This document shows, in pieces, positions 1-6,663 of a DNA stretch of 9,145 bases. The notes below the pieces were generated by a model that saw only the letters and a program-made list of their open reading frames with translations, ran no database searches and was not told where the DNA came from. Source of the DNA: Elusimicrobiota bacterium (GTDB lineage Bacteria > Elusimicrobiota > Elusimicrobia > JACQJN01); NCBI GenBank assembly GCA_016205085.1, contig JACQJN010000042.1, positions 1-9,145 on the forward strand, read 5' to 3'. Both the position numbers and the translations under genes were made by a program. The stretch's first letter is position 1; every line of letters begins with the position of its first letter.

Positions 1-1
1 C

Positions 2-33
2 GGGGGCCAAGGGCAAGCCCTGGACAGGCCCCC
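2..33. repeat. GC-rich two-part hairpin upstream of acnA
   Basis: Perfect 7-base arms GGGGGCC (2-8) and GGCCCCC (27-33) enclose a second inverted repeat, AGGGC (10-14) and GCCCT (17-21). In practice the inner stem closes over a CAAG loop. No T-run follows on the plus strand, so it does not look like an intrinsic terminator in that direction. A terminator for a minus-strand transcript would need a T-run left of the window, which cannot be seen. It could also lie inside the end of an upstream gene. The structure is certain from the sequence; the function is unknown. Confidence 0.45.
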
Positions 34-87
34 AAAGAGGATTATGTGCAAATTTTTGCTGCATCTGGAATACGGAAGTCAATATAT

Positions 88-102
88 CAAATTTGGTAGA
101 AT
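88..102 (+). promoter_or_regulatory. Possible extended -10 promoter for acnA
   Basis: TAGAAT at 97-102 matches the TATAAT consensus at five of six bases. It is preceded by TGG, giving an extended -10 (TGnTAnAAT), and just upstream is the 8-base palindrome CAAATTTG (88-95). No good -35 box is seen at normal spacing, which is common for extended -10 promoters. If it is used, the transcript would begin around 108-110 and the acnA mRNA would have almost no leader. A closely similar element lies before the tRNA at 9059-9072. This is an inference from motif matching only. Confidence 0.35.
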
Positions 103-111
103 CCGAAAGTC

Positions 112-2760
112 ATGTCTTTAGATACTTTCAAAACCCGCGCCAGCCTTAAAGTCGGCTCCCGCTCCTTTGAGATATTCAGCCTTAAAAAACTCCAGGAGCG
201 CGGCCTGGGGGATATCTCGCGCCTGCCTTTTTCCATTAAGATTTTTCTGGAGAATCTCCTGCGCCATGAGGATGGTTCCGTCGTAAAAACGGAAGACATC
301 CGAGCCGTCGTGGCCGCGGCGGGCCGCCCTTCCGAGAAGGAGATTTTTTTCATGCCGGCCCGCGTTTTGATGCAGGATTTTACCGGCGTCCCGGCCATCG
401 TGGATCTGGCCGCCATGAGGGATGCCATGAAGGCTTTGGGGGGGGATCCTTCTAAAATCAATCCCCTCCAGCCTGTCGATCTGGTGGTGGATCACTCGGT
501 CCAGGTGGATCAATATGGCTCCCCGGAGGCTTTTGCCTATAATTCCCAGCAGGAGTTCCGGCGGAACGTGGAAAGGTATGCGTTTCTTAAATGGGGGCAG
601 AAGGCTTTTAGAAATTTTCGCGCCGTTCCTCCCGAAACGGGGATCGTGCATCAAGTAAATCTGGAATATTTTGCCACGGTGGTTTTCTCCAAGAAAGAGG
701 GAGGGGCCGTCTGGGCTTATCCCGATACATTGGTGGGAACCGATTCGCACACCACGATGATCAATGGCCTGGGCGTGCTGGGATGGGGGGTGGGCGGCAT
801 CGAGGCCGAGGCGGTGATGCTGGGCCAATCCGTTTCCATGCTTATCCCGGAGGTGGTTGGATTTAAATTGACCGGCAAACTTTCGGAGGGGGTGACTGCC
901 ACAGACGCCGTCTTAACGGTGACGGAGATATTAAGGAAGAAAGGGGTAGTCGGAAAGTTCGTCGAATTCCATGGCCCGGGGTTATCTTCCCTGAGCTTGG
1001 CGGACCGCGCTACCATCGCCAATATGTGTCCGGAGTATGGGGCTACCGTGGGCTTTTTCCCCGTGGATGATCAGACTCTGGATTATCTGCGCATGACGGG
1101 GAGGTCGGAGGATTTGTCCACCCTGGTCGAGGCTTATTGTAAGGAGCAGGGACTTTTCCGAGATTCCTCGGTTCCTGATCCTCACTTTTCGGATGTGGTG
1201 GAGCTGGATCTGGGCATGGTCCAGTCCTGTTTGGCGGGACCCAAGCGGCCTCAAGACCGCGTCCCCCTCAAGGAGTTAAAGGCGGCCTGGAAAAAAGATT
1301 TTCCTCAGGCTCAATCTACCGTGGCCCTCCATGAAGGCAAGTTTGACATCTCCCACGGCTCGGTAGTCATCTCCGCCATCACCAGCTGTACCAATACATC
1401 CAACCCTTCGGTGATGATTGGGGCCGGAATTTTGGCCAAGAAGGCCGTGGAGAAGGGGCTCTCCGTGAAACCTTGGGTCAAGACCAGCTTGGCTCCCGGT
1501 TCCAAGGTGGTGATGGATTATCTTAAGGAGACGGGACTTTTGCCTTACTTAGAAAGATTGCGTTTTTATCTGGTCGGTTTTGGCTGCACCACCTGCATCG
1601 GAAATTCGGGGCCTCTTTCCGAACCCATAGCGGAAGCGATCTTAAGCCGGCAGCTTGTGGTGGCGGCGGTTTTGTCGGGGAATCGAAACTTTGAGGGGCG
1701 CATCCATCCTCTTGTAAAAGCGGCCTATTTGGCGTCTCCCCCTCTTGTGGTGGCCTATGCCTTGGCGGGACGGATAGACATGGACTTACTCCAGGAGCCT
1801 TTGGGAACGGGAACAGATGGAAAGCCGGTTTATCTTAAGGATATTTGGCCCACCAATGAGGAGGTGCAGCAGGAGGTCAGGCGATGTGTCCGTGGAGAGA
1901 TGTTTAAAAAACAGTATGCCAACGTGTTTGAAGGGGATGCGGACTGGAAATCTCTAAAAATTCTGGAAGGAGAGATTTTTCAGTGGGATCCTGTTTCCAC
2001 GTATGTCCGCAAGCCGCCCTATTTTGAGGGGATGAAGAAACGGCCGGATCCTGTTGCGGATATACGGGGCGCGCGCATCCTGGCAATGTTTGGAGATTCC
2101 GTGACCACGGACCATATCTCGCCTGCGGGGAGTATTGCTGTGGACGGCCCGTCGGCTGGGTATCTGGTGGAACACGGGGTTCCCGTTAAGGATTTTAATT
2201 CATATGGTTCCAGACGAGGCAACCATGAGGTGATGGTGCGGGGAACATTTGCCAATATCAGAATCAAGAATCTTTTAGCTCCGGGGACGGAAGGGGGGGT
2301 CACGCTTCATCTGCCGGATAAAAAGCAGATGACGATTTACGAAGCTTCCATGCAATACCAAAAGGAGGGGGTGCCGCTTGTGGTTTTGGCGGGGAAGGAG
2401 TATGGTTCCGGTTCTTCTCGGGATTGGGCAGCCAAGGGGCCGGCCTTGCTGGGAGTCAGGGCGGTGATTGCCGAAACCTACGAGAGAATCCATCGCTCCA
2501 ACCTTGTGGGGATGGGAGTTCTGCCTATGCAGTTTAAGCCGGGTGAGAGCAGGAAAAAATTAGGGCTGACGGGCCAAGAAGTATATGAAATCGAAGGAAT
2601 TGCTAAAGATTTAAAGCCTAAAAAAGAGGTGACCATCCGCGCCACAGAAGACGGTGTGAAAAAAGAATTTAAGGCCGTTCTCCGCGTAGACACTCCTATC
2701 GAGGTGGAGTACTACCGCCACGGCGGCATTCTGCCTTACGTCCTTAGACAGCTGCTTTGA
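112..2760 (+). CDS. acnA: Aconitate hydratase A (aconitase, AcnA/IRP1 type)
   Basis: Cytoplasmic [4Fe-4S] enzyme that interconverts citrate and isocitrate via cis-aconitate in the TCA cycle. The 882 residues match the roughly 890 of bacterial AcnA, and the order of parts is the AcnA/IRP1 one. The N-terminal region includes RVLMQDFTGVPAIVDLAAMR (84-103), DHSV (127-130) and GTDSHT (209-214). The cluster cysteines are C426 in SCTNTSNPS and C492/C495 in GFGCTTCIGNSGP. The linker leads to the C-terminal swivel domain with GDSVTTDHISPAG (661-673), SYGSRRGNH (697-705) and GSGSSRDWAAKG (765-776). ATG 112 is the earliest usable start because an in-frame TAG sits at 97-99, and the N-terminus aligns with known AcnA. 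No clear Shine-Dalgarno precedes it. The gene overlaps the downstream glycosyltransferase by four bases. No key residue is missing, so it should be active. AcnA-type proteins can also bind RNA when the cluster is lost; nothing here tests that. Confidence 0.97.
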   Translation: MSLDTFKTRASLKVGSRSFEIFSLKKLQERGLGDISRLPFSIKIFLENLLRHEDGSVVKTEDIRAVVAAAGRPSEKEIFFMPARVLMQDFTGVPAIVDLAAMRDAMKALGGDPSKINPLQPVDLVVDHSVQVDQYGSPEAFAYNSQQEFRRNVERYAFLKWGQKAFRNFRAVPPETGIVHQVNLEYFATVVFSKKEGGAVWAYPDTLVGTDSHTTMINGLGVLGWGVGGIEAEAVMLGQSVSMLIPEVVGFKLTGKLSEGVTATDAVLTVTEILRKKGVVGKFVEFHGPGLSSLSLADRATIANMCPEYGATVGFFPVDDQTLDYLRMTGRSEDLSTLVEAYCKEQGLFRDSSVPDPHFSDVVELDLGMVQSCLAGPKRPQDRVPLKELKAAWKKDFPQAQSTVALHEGKFDISHGSVVISAITSCTNTSNPSVMIGAGILAKKAVEKGLSVKPWVKTSLAPGSKVVMDYLKETGLLPYLERLRFYLVGFGCTTCIGNSGPLSEPIAEAILSRQLVVAAVLSGNRNFEGRIHPLVKAAYLASPPLVVAYALAGRIDMDLLQEPLGTGTDGKPVYLKDIWPTNEEVQQEVRRCVRGEMFKKQYANVFEGDADWKSLKILEGEIFQWDPVSTYVRKPPYFEGMKKRPDPVADIRGARILAMFGDSVTTDHISPAGSIAVDGPSAGYLVEHGVPVKDFNSYGSRRGNHEVMVRGTFANIRIKNLLAPGTEGGVTLHLPDKKQMTIYEASMQYQKEGVPLVVLAGKEYGSGSSRDWAAKGPALLGVRAVIAETYERIHRSNLVGMGVLPMQFKPGESRKKLGLTGQEVYEIEGIAKDLKPKKEVTIRATEDGVKKEFKAVLRVDTPIEVEYYRHGGILPYVLRQLL

Positions 2761-3917
2761 TTCTAAATATTTTATTCTGGTATTTTCTCGCCAGCTCCGT
2801 ATCGGTTTTGTTTTTGGTGGCGATTCCCATATTTTTTATGAATCTCTACTTCTACCGGGCCGCTCCCGGAAAAGGAGGCGCGCATCCTTTCCATGAGGTG
2901 ACCATGATCAAGCCTTTGCGCGGCAAGGATGCGCACCTGCGCGAAAACCTTCAGTCTTTTGTGGATTTTAAACCTAAAGGGAAGTACCAATTGCTCTTGG
3001 CGATGGAGTCAAATTCCGATCCTGCATATGAGGCGGCCCTTGAGTTCCAAAGGAATAATCCCAGCGAGGACATAGAGATTGTGTTGACCGGCCCGAGCCA
3101 AGACCGGATGGGAAAGATTCATAACATGATCGAGGCCGTCAAAAAAGCTAAATATTCCATCGTGGCTTTTTCGGATAGCGATGTTCGATTAGATTCCCAA
3201 ACGTATTCCAGGACTCTTGAAACTCTCTTTAAAGCCGACGCCTGTTTCCTGCCCCCTCTTTATGAAGCCCCTAAACAGCTGGGTTCCTGCATAGTGGCCG
3301 GCTACACGAACTACTTTTACTTTCAAACCTTGGCCCCGGCTCAAATGCTGGGGGCTTTGAATTTTTTTGGCGGGGGGTTTATGATGTTTCGGAGGGTAGT
3401 CTTGGAAGAGGTGGGAGGTTTGGCACCCTTTGCCCACCATATTGCGGATGACTATGCCTTAGGAAGGGCTTTGTCCAAACGCGGGAAAAAAATCAGGCTG
3501 GTCCCGCATATTTTAAGAATTCCCAGCGAGCCTGAATCCTTAAAAAATGCCTTCAAGCACATCCGGCGCTGGTCCATTATTATTCGTTCCTGTTTGACGG
3601 CCCCCTACATTTTTATCCCCGTTGCTTTTTTGCCGTTGAATGCCTTGGGTCTTTTGATTTTGGGTTTAGCGCTGCAGAAAATGGAGGGATTGTGCGTGTC
3701 TTTATTTTTCCTGGCTTATTTTTTCAGGATCGCTTCCTGCTTTGTGCAGGATGTTTTACTGAGCAAGGTCTTGCCGCCCGTCTGGATGTATCTGCTCTTG
3801 GTGGGACTGGACCTGGCTTCTCCGTTATGGTGGGGCCTTTCTTTTTTATCCAATAGGATCGAATGGCGAGGAAAGCATTACAAAGTTAGGACCGGTGGGG
3901 AAGTCGTGGTAGTGTAG
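2757..3917 (+). CDS. Membrane glycosyltransferase, family 2/21 (ceramide glucosyltransferase/HpnI-like)
   Basis: Predicted inner-membrane inverting glycosyltransferase of 386 residues that transfers a sugar from a nucleotide donor to a lipid acceptor. It has one N-terminal membrane segment (about 3-33), a cytoplasmic GT-A domain (about 43-275) and a hydrophobic C-terminal part with two or three membrane segments (about 283-365). The motifs fit family GT21: SNSDPA (86-91), the metal-binding SDSDVR (139-144), ADDYALG (230-236) and HIRRW (268-272), a variant of (Q/R)xxRW. Bacterial relatives include HpnI of hopanoid tailoring and ceramide or diacylglycerol glucosyltransferases. No hopanoid or sphingolipid gene is nearby, so the acceptor stays open. 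The start is TTG, overlapping the acnA stop as TTGA. An in-frame TAG at 2745-2747 rules out anything further upstream, and the first ATG (2838) would remove most of the membrane anchor. Translation is probably coupled to acnA. Confidence 0.85.
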   Translation: MILNILFWYFLASSVSVLFLVAIPIFFMNLYFYRAAPGKGGAHPFHEVTMIKPLRGKDAHLRENLQSFVDFKPKGKYQLLLAMESNSDPAYEAALEFQRNNPSEDIEIVLTGPSQDRMGKIHNMIEAVKKAKYSIVAFSDSDVRLDSQTYSRTLETLFKADACFLPPLYEAPKQLGSCIVAGYTNYFYFQTLAPAQMLGALNFFGGGFMMFRRVVLEEVGGLAPFAHHIADDYALGRALSKRGKKIRLVPHILRIPSEPESLKNAFKHIRRWSIIIRSCLTAPYIFIPVAFLPLNALGLLILGLALQKMEGLCVSLFFLAYFFRIASCFVQDVLLSKVLPPVWMYLLLVGLDLASPLWWGLSFLSNRIEWRGKHYKVRTGGEVVVV

Positions 3918-3918
3918 A

Positions 3919-4794
3919 TCATATTTTTGTGGCGCCGTACACGCCCAGCAGGATCAGAAATCCGCCAACGCCGCTCCAAACAGTGAACAGCTCGTTCTGA
4001 AGAAACACGCCTAGTACAACCCCCACCAAAGGCTGCAGGAATATGAAGTTGGCCAGTTGCGAAGCCGGCACCAGTTCCAGGGCCTTATTCCAGGTGAGGG
4101 TTCCCAGGAATGTGACAAATACGGCCAGGTAGATGATGCCGCCCATCGATGAGATGGGAATCAAATCCTTGGGCCGCGTGGAGAAAGAAGATCCCAGCGC
4201 CAATGTCATGGGAATAAGGCCTATCACAGTGGTGATGGAGGTGAGGGACATGGCATTCACTTTCCGGAGCAGTGGTTTTCCCAAGATGGAGTACAGGGCC
4301 CAACAAATCCCATGCAGAAATAAAAGGATGTCTCCTAGGAAATGGGGGGTAATGGCGGCATTCCAGAACGGAATTCCCTGCAGCACGATAAGCGTGGAGC
4401 CGGTCAAACCGCTTAATATGGCCGCCATTTTAGGCAAGGTTAATCCCTCTCCTAAGAATAAGGCCGAGAGGAAAACGATGGCCAAAGGTTCCACGCCGAC
4501 CAGGAGCGAGGCGTTTGTGGCGCTGGATAGGTTTTGACCCACGGTTCCTATGGTCAGCGGTACTGCGTATCCTACCACTCCCACCACCGCCATTTGCATC
4601 CACATTACCCTGTCTAATTTAAGGCGGCGCCAGGTCCGGATCAGGAATGGCAAGAAAAGGAATCCTCCTAAAAGCGTTCTCAGAAATACCGTTTCCAGGG
4701 AAGTGAATCCTCTGAGGGCGTACGCGGTAGCCACATAAGAAGAACCCCCAAGAAAATTGCTTAGAATGAGAAGAAAAATAGCGCGCGGACTCAT
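3919..4794 (-). CDS. EamA/DMT-family transporter
   Basis: Inner-membrane permease of 291 residues with about ten hydrophobic segments arranged as two EamA repeats (roughly 5-138 and 152-288), typical of the drug/metabolite transporter superfamily (RhaT/YdcZ-like exporters). First-repeat signatures are NASLLVGVEPLAIVFLSALFLGE (95-116) and the GSTLIVL helix (132-138). The second repeat has ALELVPASQLANFIFLQPLVGVVLGV (238-263) and GGFLILLGVYGA (277-288), the classic EamA end. Substrates of this family range over amino acids, metabolites and drugs and cannot be read from sequence; export is the usual direction. It is the last gene of the minus-strand cluster, nine bases after the PrcB-like gene, with no clear Shine-Dalgarno before the ATG, so coupled translation is likely. 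Its stop lies one base from the stop of the converging glycosyltransferase, and no terminator hairpin is visible there. Confidence 0.9.
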   Translation of the reverse strand: MSPRAIFLLILSNFLGGSSYVATAYALRGFTSLETVFLRTLLGGFLFLPFLIRTWRRLKLDRVMWMQMAVVGVVGYAVPLTIGTVGQNLSSATNASLLVGVEPLAIVFLSALFLGEGLTLPKMAAILSGLTGSTLIVLQGIPFWNAAITPHFLGDILLFLHGICWALYSILGKPLLRKVNAMSLTSITTVIGLIPMTLALGSSFSTRPKDLIPISSMGGIIYLAVFVTFLGTLTWNKALELVPASQLANFIFLQPLVGVVLGVFLQNELFTVWSGVGGFLILLGVYGATKI

Positions 4795-4803
4795 GCGGGG
4801 ATA

Positions 4804-5229
4804 TTATTTGACTTCTTGAATCTGAATGTCTGAGGAGGTCTTGGGAAACAGCCGTATGGCGTAGGGTTGGGTGAAGGCTTGGATGACAAAGCTGCCCTTT
4901 CCCGGAGTTTTGACGCGATAGCGCACCACCGTTTTTTCTTTTTCCTGTTTGGGTTCAAGAAATTGGACCGCGAATCCTCCTGTGGGACGGCTGCCCAGGA
5001 AAATGATTACGGCAAAATATTTCTTAAAATCCACGGGCGGGGCTTTTGGGTTTAATACGGATTTCCAAATTTCTTCCCACGCGGATTGCTCCTGTATAAT
5101 TTTTGCGCCGGCTTTTTCCTCTCCGCAGAACTGACCCGCCCATTCCATCTTTTTCACCTCGCTCTTTCCCATCCCCAAAAGCGCCCAACAACCGACGACC
5201 AACAACCGGCCCCATTTTCTCTCAGTCAT
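4804..5229 (-). CDS. Small exported protein with PrcB C-terminal-like domain
   Basis: A 141-residue protein with a short basic and hydrophobic N-terminus (about 5-20, GRLLVVGCWALLGMG) that may be a signal peptide or anchor. The cysteine at 14 is too early for a convincing lipobox. The rest resembles the PrcB C-terminal domain: a WEEIW helix (51-55), then AVIIFLGSRPTGGFAVQF (73-90), where FxGxxPTGG is the family mark, then VKTPGKGSFVIQAFTQPYAIRLFPK (106-130), matching the family's PG-x(n)-QAxTxPYxxxxxPK pattern. PrcB was named as part of a surface protease complex in Treponema denticola; biochemical function is otherwise poorly known. The start ATG overlaps the end of tldD by eight bases (ATGACTGA). 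AGGCGG, an acceptable Shine-Dalgarno, lies just upstream inside tldD, the best ribosome site in the cluster. The family call is from memory of the motif pattern, and the signal peptide is uncertain. Confidence 0.72.
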   Translation of the reverse strand: MTERKWGRLLVVGCWALLGMGKSEVKKMEWAGQFCGEEKAGAKIIQEQSAWEEIWKSVLNPKAPPVDFKKYFAVIIFLGSRPTGGFAVQFLEPKQEKEKTVVRYRVKTPGKGSFVIQAFTQPYAIRLFPKTSSDIQIQEVK

Positions 5230-6595
5230 GCTTGCCGCCTACTAAAATCTTGGGGATGCGCAAAGTGGGTAGTCCATCCGAAACGGGCACCCCTTGTCCT
5301 TCCTTGCCGCAGGTGCCGATGGCCCAGCCCATATCCCAGCCCAGACGGTCTATGGATTTTAGGATTTCGGGCCCCACACCCAGAAGGCTGGCATCCCGAA
5401 CTTGGTGCTTGATTTCGCCCCCTTCCACCCAAAAGCCTTCGTCCACCTCAAAAACAAACTCTCCCGTGGCGGTGTTCACCTGTCCCCCGCCCATTTTTGT
5501 GACCAGGAGCCCTTTTTCCAGAGAGGCCAGTATTTCCCGGGGGTCGTCCTTACCCGGCGCAATATAGAGGTTAGACATCCTGGGGATAGGTTTATGGTGG
5601 TAGGATTCTCTTCTTCCATGCGCATTGGAGGACACACCGTCCTTTTGTGCGGTGGTGTAGTCATAGAGGTAATCCTTAAGCACTCCATTTTCGACTAAAA
5701 CGGTCAGCCTGGCCTCCGATCCCTCGTCGTCATAAGCGAACGATCCGCGGTAAAAGGGAATGGTAGGATCATCGATGATGGTAAGAAATTCTGGAGCCAC
5801 CGTTTGTCCTATCTTTCCTTGATACACGGGAGAGGTGCCTTCCTGGACCAAGTCTGCTTCCAGGGAATGCCCTATGGCTTCATGGATCAGAGTGCCTCCC
5901 GCCTCGCTGGCGATGATGGCGGGCATTTCTCCCGCCCTGGCGGCGGGGGCGGAGAGTTTGGCCACCGCCTGGCGCGCCGCTTTTCTGGCCAGTTGTATGG
6001 GATCCGTGTCTTCCAATATTTCAAATCCTTTCAATCCTCCCACCACCTCATAACCCGTCTGGAGAATTCCATCTTTTTCAGTGGTCACATGGGCCGTAAA
6101 AAGGACCGTGGTGCGAGCCTCTTCCCGAAAATGGCCCAAGGAATTAATCAGGATGAATCGTTTTCTTCGTTCTCCGTAGGTGAGGCTCACTTGGCGGATA
6201 TGGGGGAATCCTTCGCGAACCTCCTGGTCCGCCTTTTTTAAGATTTCTATTTTTCGGTCCAGAGAAATTTCCTCGGGCTTTTGGATGACGGGATGAAGGA
6301 CGCGGGAAAGCTTCCATTCCTTTTGAGGCGATCTTTGGGGAGGAATCCCTAGGGTCCTGGTGTAGAGTTGAGCGGCGGCTTCGGGGTTCCATTCTCCCAG
6401 GCTGGAGTAGAATGTCTCATGCTGCTTAATATGTCTTAATCCCACCCCTTGGTCCCGTCCCGAAAGAATCTCCTCCACCTTGGAGTCCTCCAGATGGATG
6501 GTGGTCCCTTGGGATTCTTCCAGGTACACCTCTCCATAATCTTTTCCCATGGTGAGGGGAGCCCAATGATGGATGTCGATCCCGGACTTGGTCAT
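5222..6595 (-). CDS. tldD: TldD-family zinc metallopeptidase
   Basis: Cytoplasmic protease of the TldD/PmbA (TldE) family. In Escherichia coli TldD pairs with TldE, cleaves unfolded peptides, helps mature microcin B17 and degrades the antitoxin CcdA. From ATG 6595 it has 457 residues, near the usual size. The catalytic HExxxH is in GGTLIHEAIGHSLEAD (233-248: H238, E239, H242). The third zinc ligand of TldD is probably C429 in GTCGKEGQGVPVSDG. Other family blocks are GSFAYDDEGSEA (284-295), SSNAHGRRESY (322-332) and MSNLYIAPG (340-348). Because HExxxH is intact this is the catalytic TldD type, not the TldE type, which lacks it. No TldE partner is in the window. A TTG at 6619 in the same frame would add eight residues (MCSAERKT); neither start has a strong Shine-Dalgarno, and I prefer the ATG. 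It overlaps the PrcB-like gene by eight bases. Confidence 0.93.
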   Translation of the reverse strand: MTKSGIDIHHWAPLTMGKDYGEVYLEESQGTTIHLEDSKVEEILSGRDQGVGLRHIKQHETFYSSLGEWNPEAAAQLYTRTLGIPPQRSPQKEWKLSRVLHPVIQKPEEISLDRKIEILKKADQEVREGFPHIRQVSLTYGERRKRFILINSLGHFREEARTTVLFTAHVTTEKDGILQTGYEVVGGLKGFEILEDTDPIQLARKAARQAVAKLSAPAARAGEMPAIIASEAGGTLIHEAIGHSLEADLVQEGTSPVYQGKIGQTVAPEFLTIIDDPTIPFYRGSFAYDDEGSEARLTVLVENGVLKDYLYDYTTAQKDGVSSNAHGRRESYHHKPIPRMSNLYIAPGKDDPREILASLEKGLLVTKMGGGQVNTATGEFVFEVDEGFWVEGGEIKHQVRDASLLGVGPEILKSIDRLGWDMGWAIGTCGKEGQGVPVSDGLPTLRIPKILVGGKHD

Positions 6596-6663
6596 GGTTT
6601 TCCGCTCTGCCGAGCACAACCATTTCCGCGCACACCCGCAAGCGGGTACCCGTGCTTGGTCAT
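6592..6663 (-). other. 23-codon reading frame fitting exactly between the kinase and tldD
   Basis: On the minus strand an ATG at 6663-6661 overlaps the kinase stop as ATGA. The frame reads MTKHGYPLAGVRGNGCARQS then GKP, and stops with TGA at 6594-6592, which overlaps the tldD ATG as another ATGA. Its first 15 bases match the first 15 of tldD at 13 positions (MTKHG against MTKSG), so it may be a relic of a duplicated tldD start. It has no clear Shine-Dalgarno; an ATGA overlap can be translated by coupling. It resembles no family I know. A true microgene is possible but unproven; a duplication scar is the simpler reading. Confidence 0.2.
6634..6647. repeat. Short GC-rich hairpin between the kinase gene and tldD
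   Basis: The perfect inverted repeat ACCCGC-AA-GCGGGT folds as a five-pair stem over a CAAG loop, and directly overlaps the palindrome CGGGTACCCG (6643-6652). There is no T-run on either side, so it is not an intrinsic terminator. In the mRNA it would sit between the kinase stop and the tldD start, where it could modulate coupling or RNA stability. The same CAAG-loop style appears in the hairpin at 2-33; a shared origin is not established. Confidence 0.4.

Noticed and set aside
1..121. Tail of an upstream plus-strand gene (all three plus frames are open from the left edge, stopping at 97-99, at 119-121 and inside acnA)
   Set aside because: The stretch is too short for openness to mean anything, none of the three translations is recognisable, and no frame could be favoured.
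118..828. 236-codon open frame on the minus strand inside acnA
   Set aside because: Rich in His, Arg, Gly and Ile as expected for the complement of a coding strand, and acnA is unambiguous there.
3917..3960. T-run in CATATTTTTGTGG as a terminator of the glycosyltransferase transcript
   Set aside because: No stem of useful length precedes the five Ts.
4817..5229. PrcB-like protein as a lipoprotein through Cys14 (LLVVGC)
   Set aside because: The hydrophobic segment before the cysteine is too short for a lipoprotein signal and the -3 to -1 residues fit poorly.
6643..6652. CGGGTACCCG palindrome as a stand-alone operator
   Set aside because: It overlaps the ACCCGC/GCGGGT hairpin in a GC-rich gap, and ten bases of symmetry alone are weak evidence.
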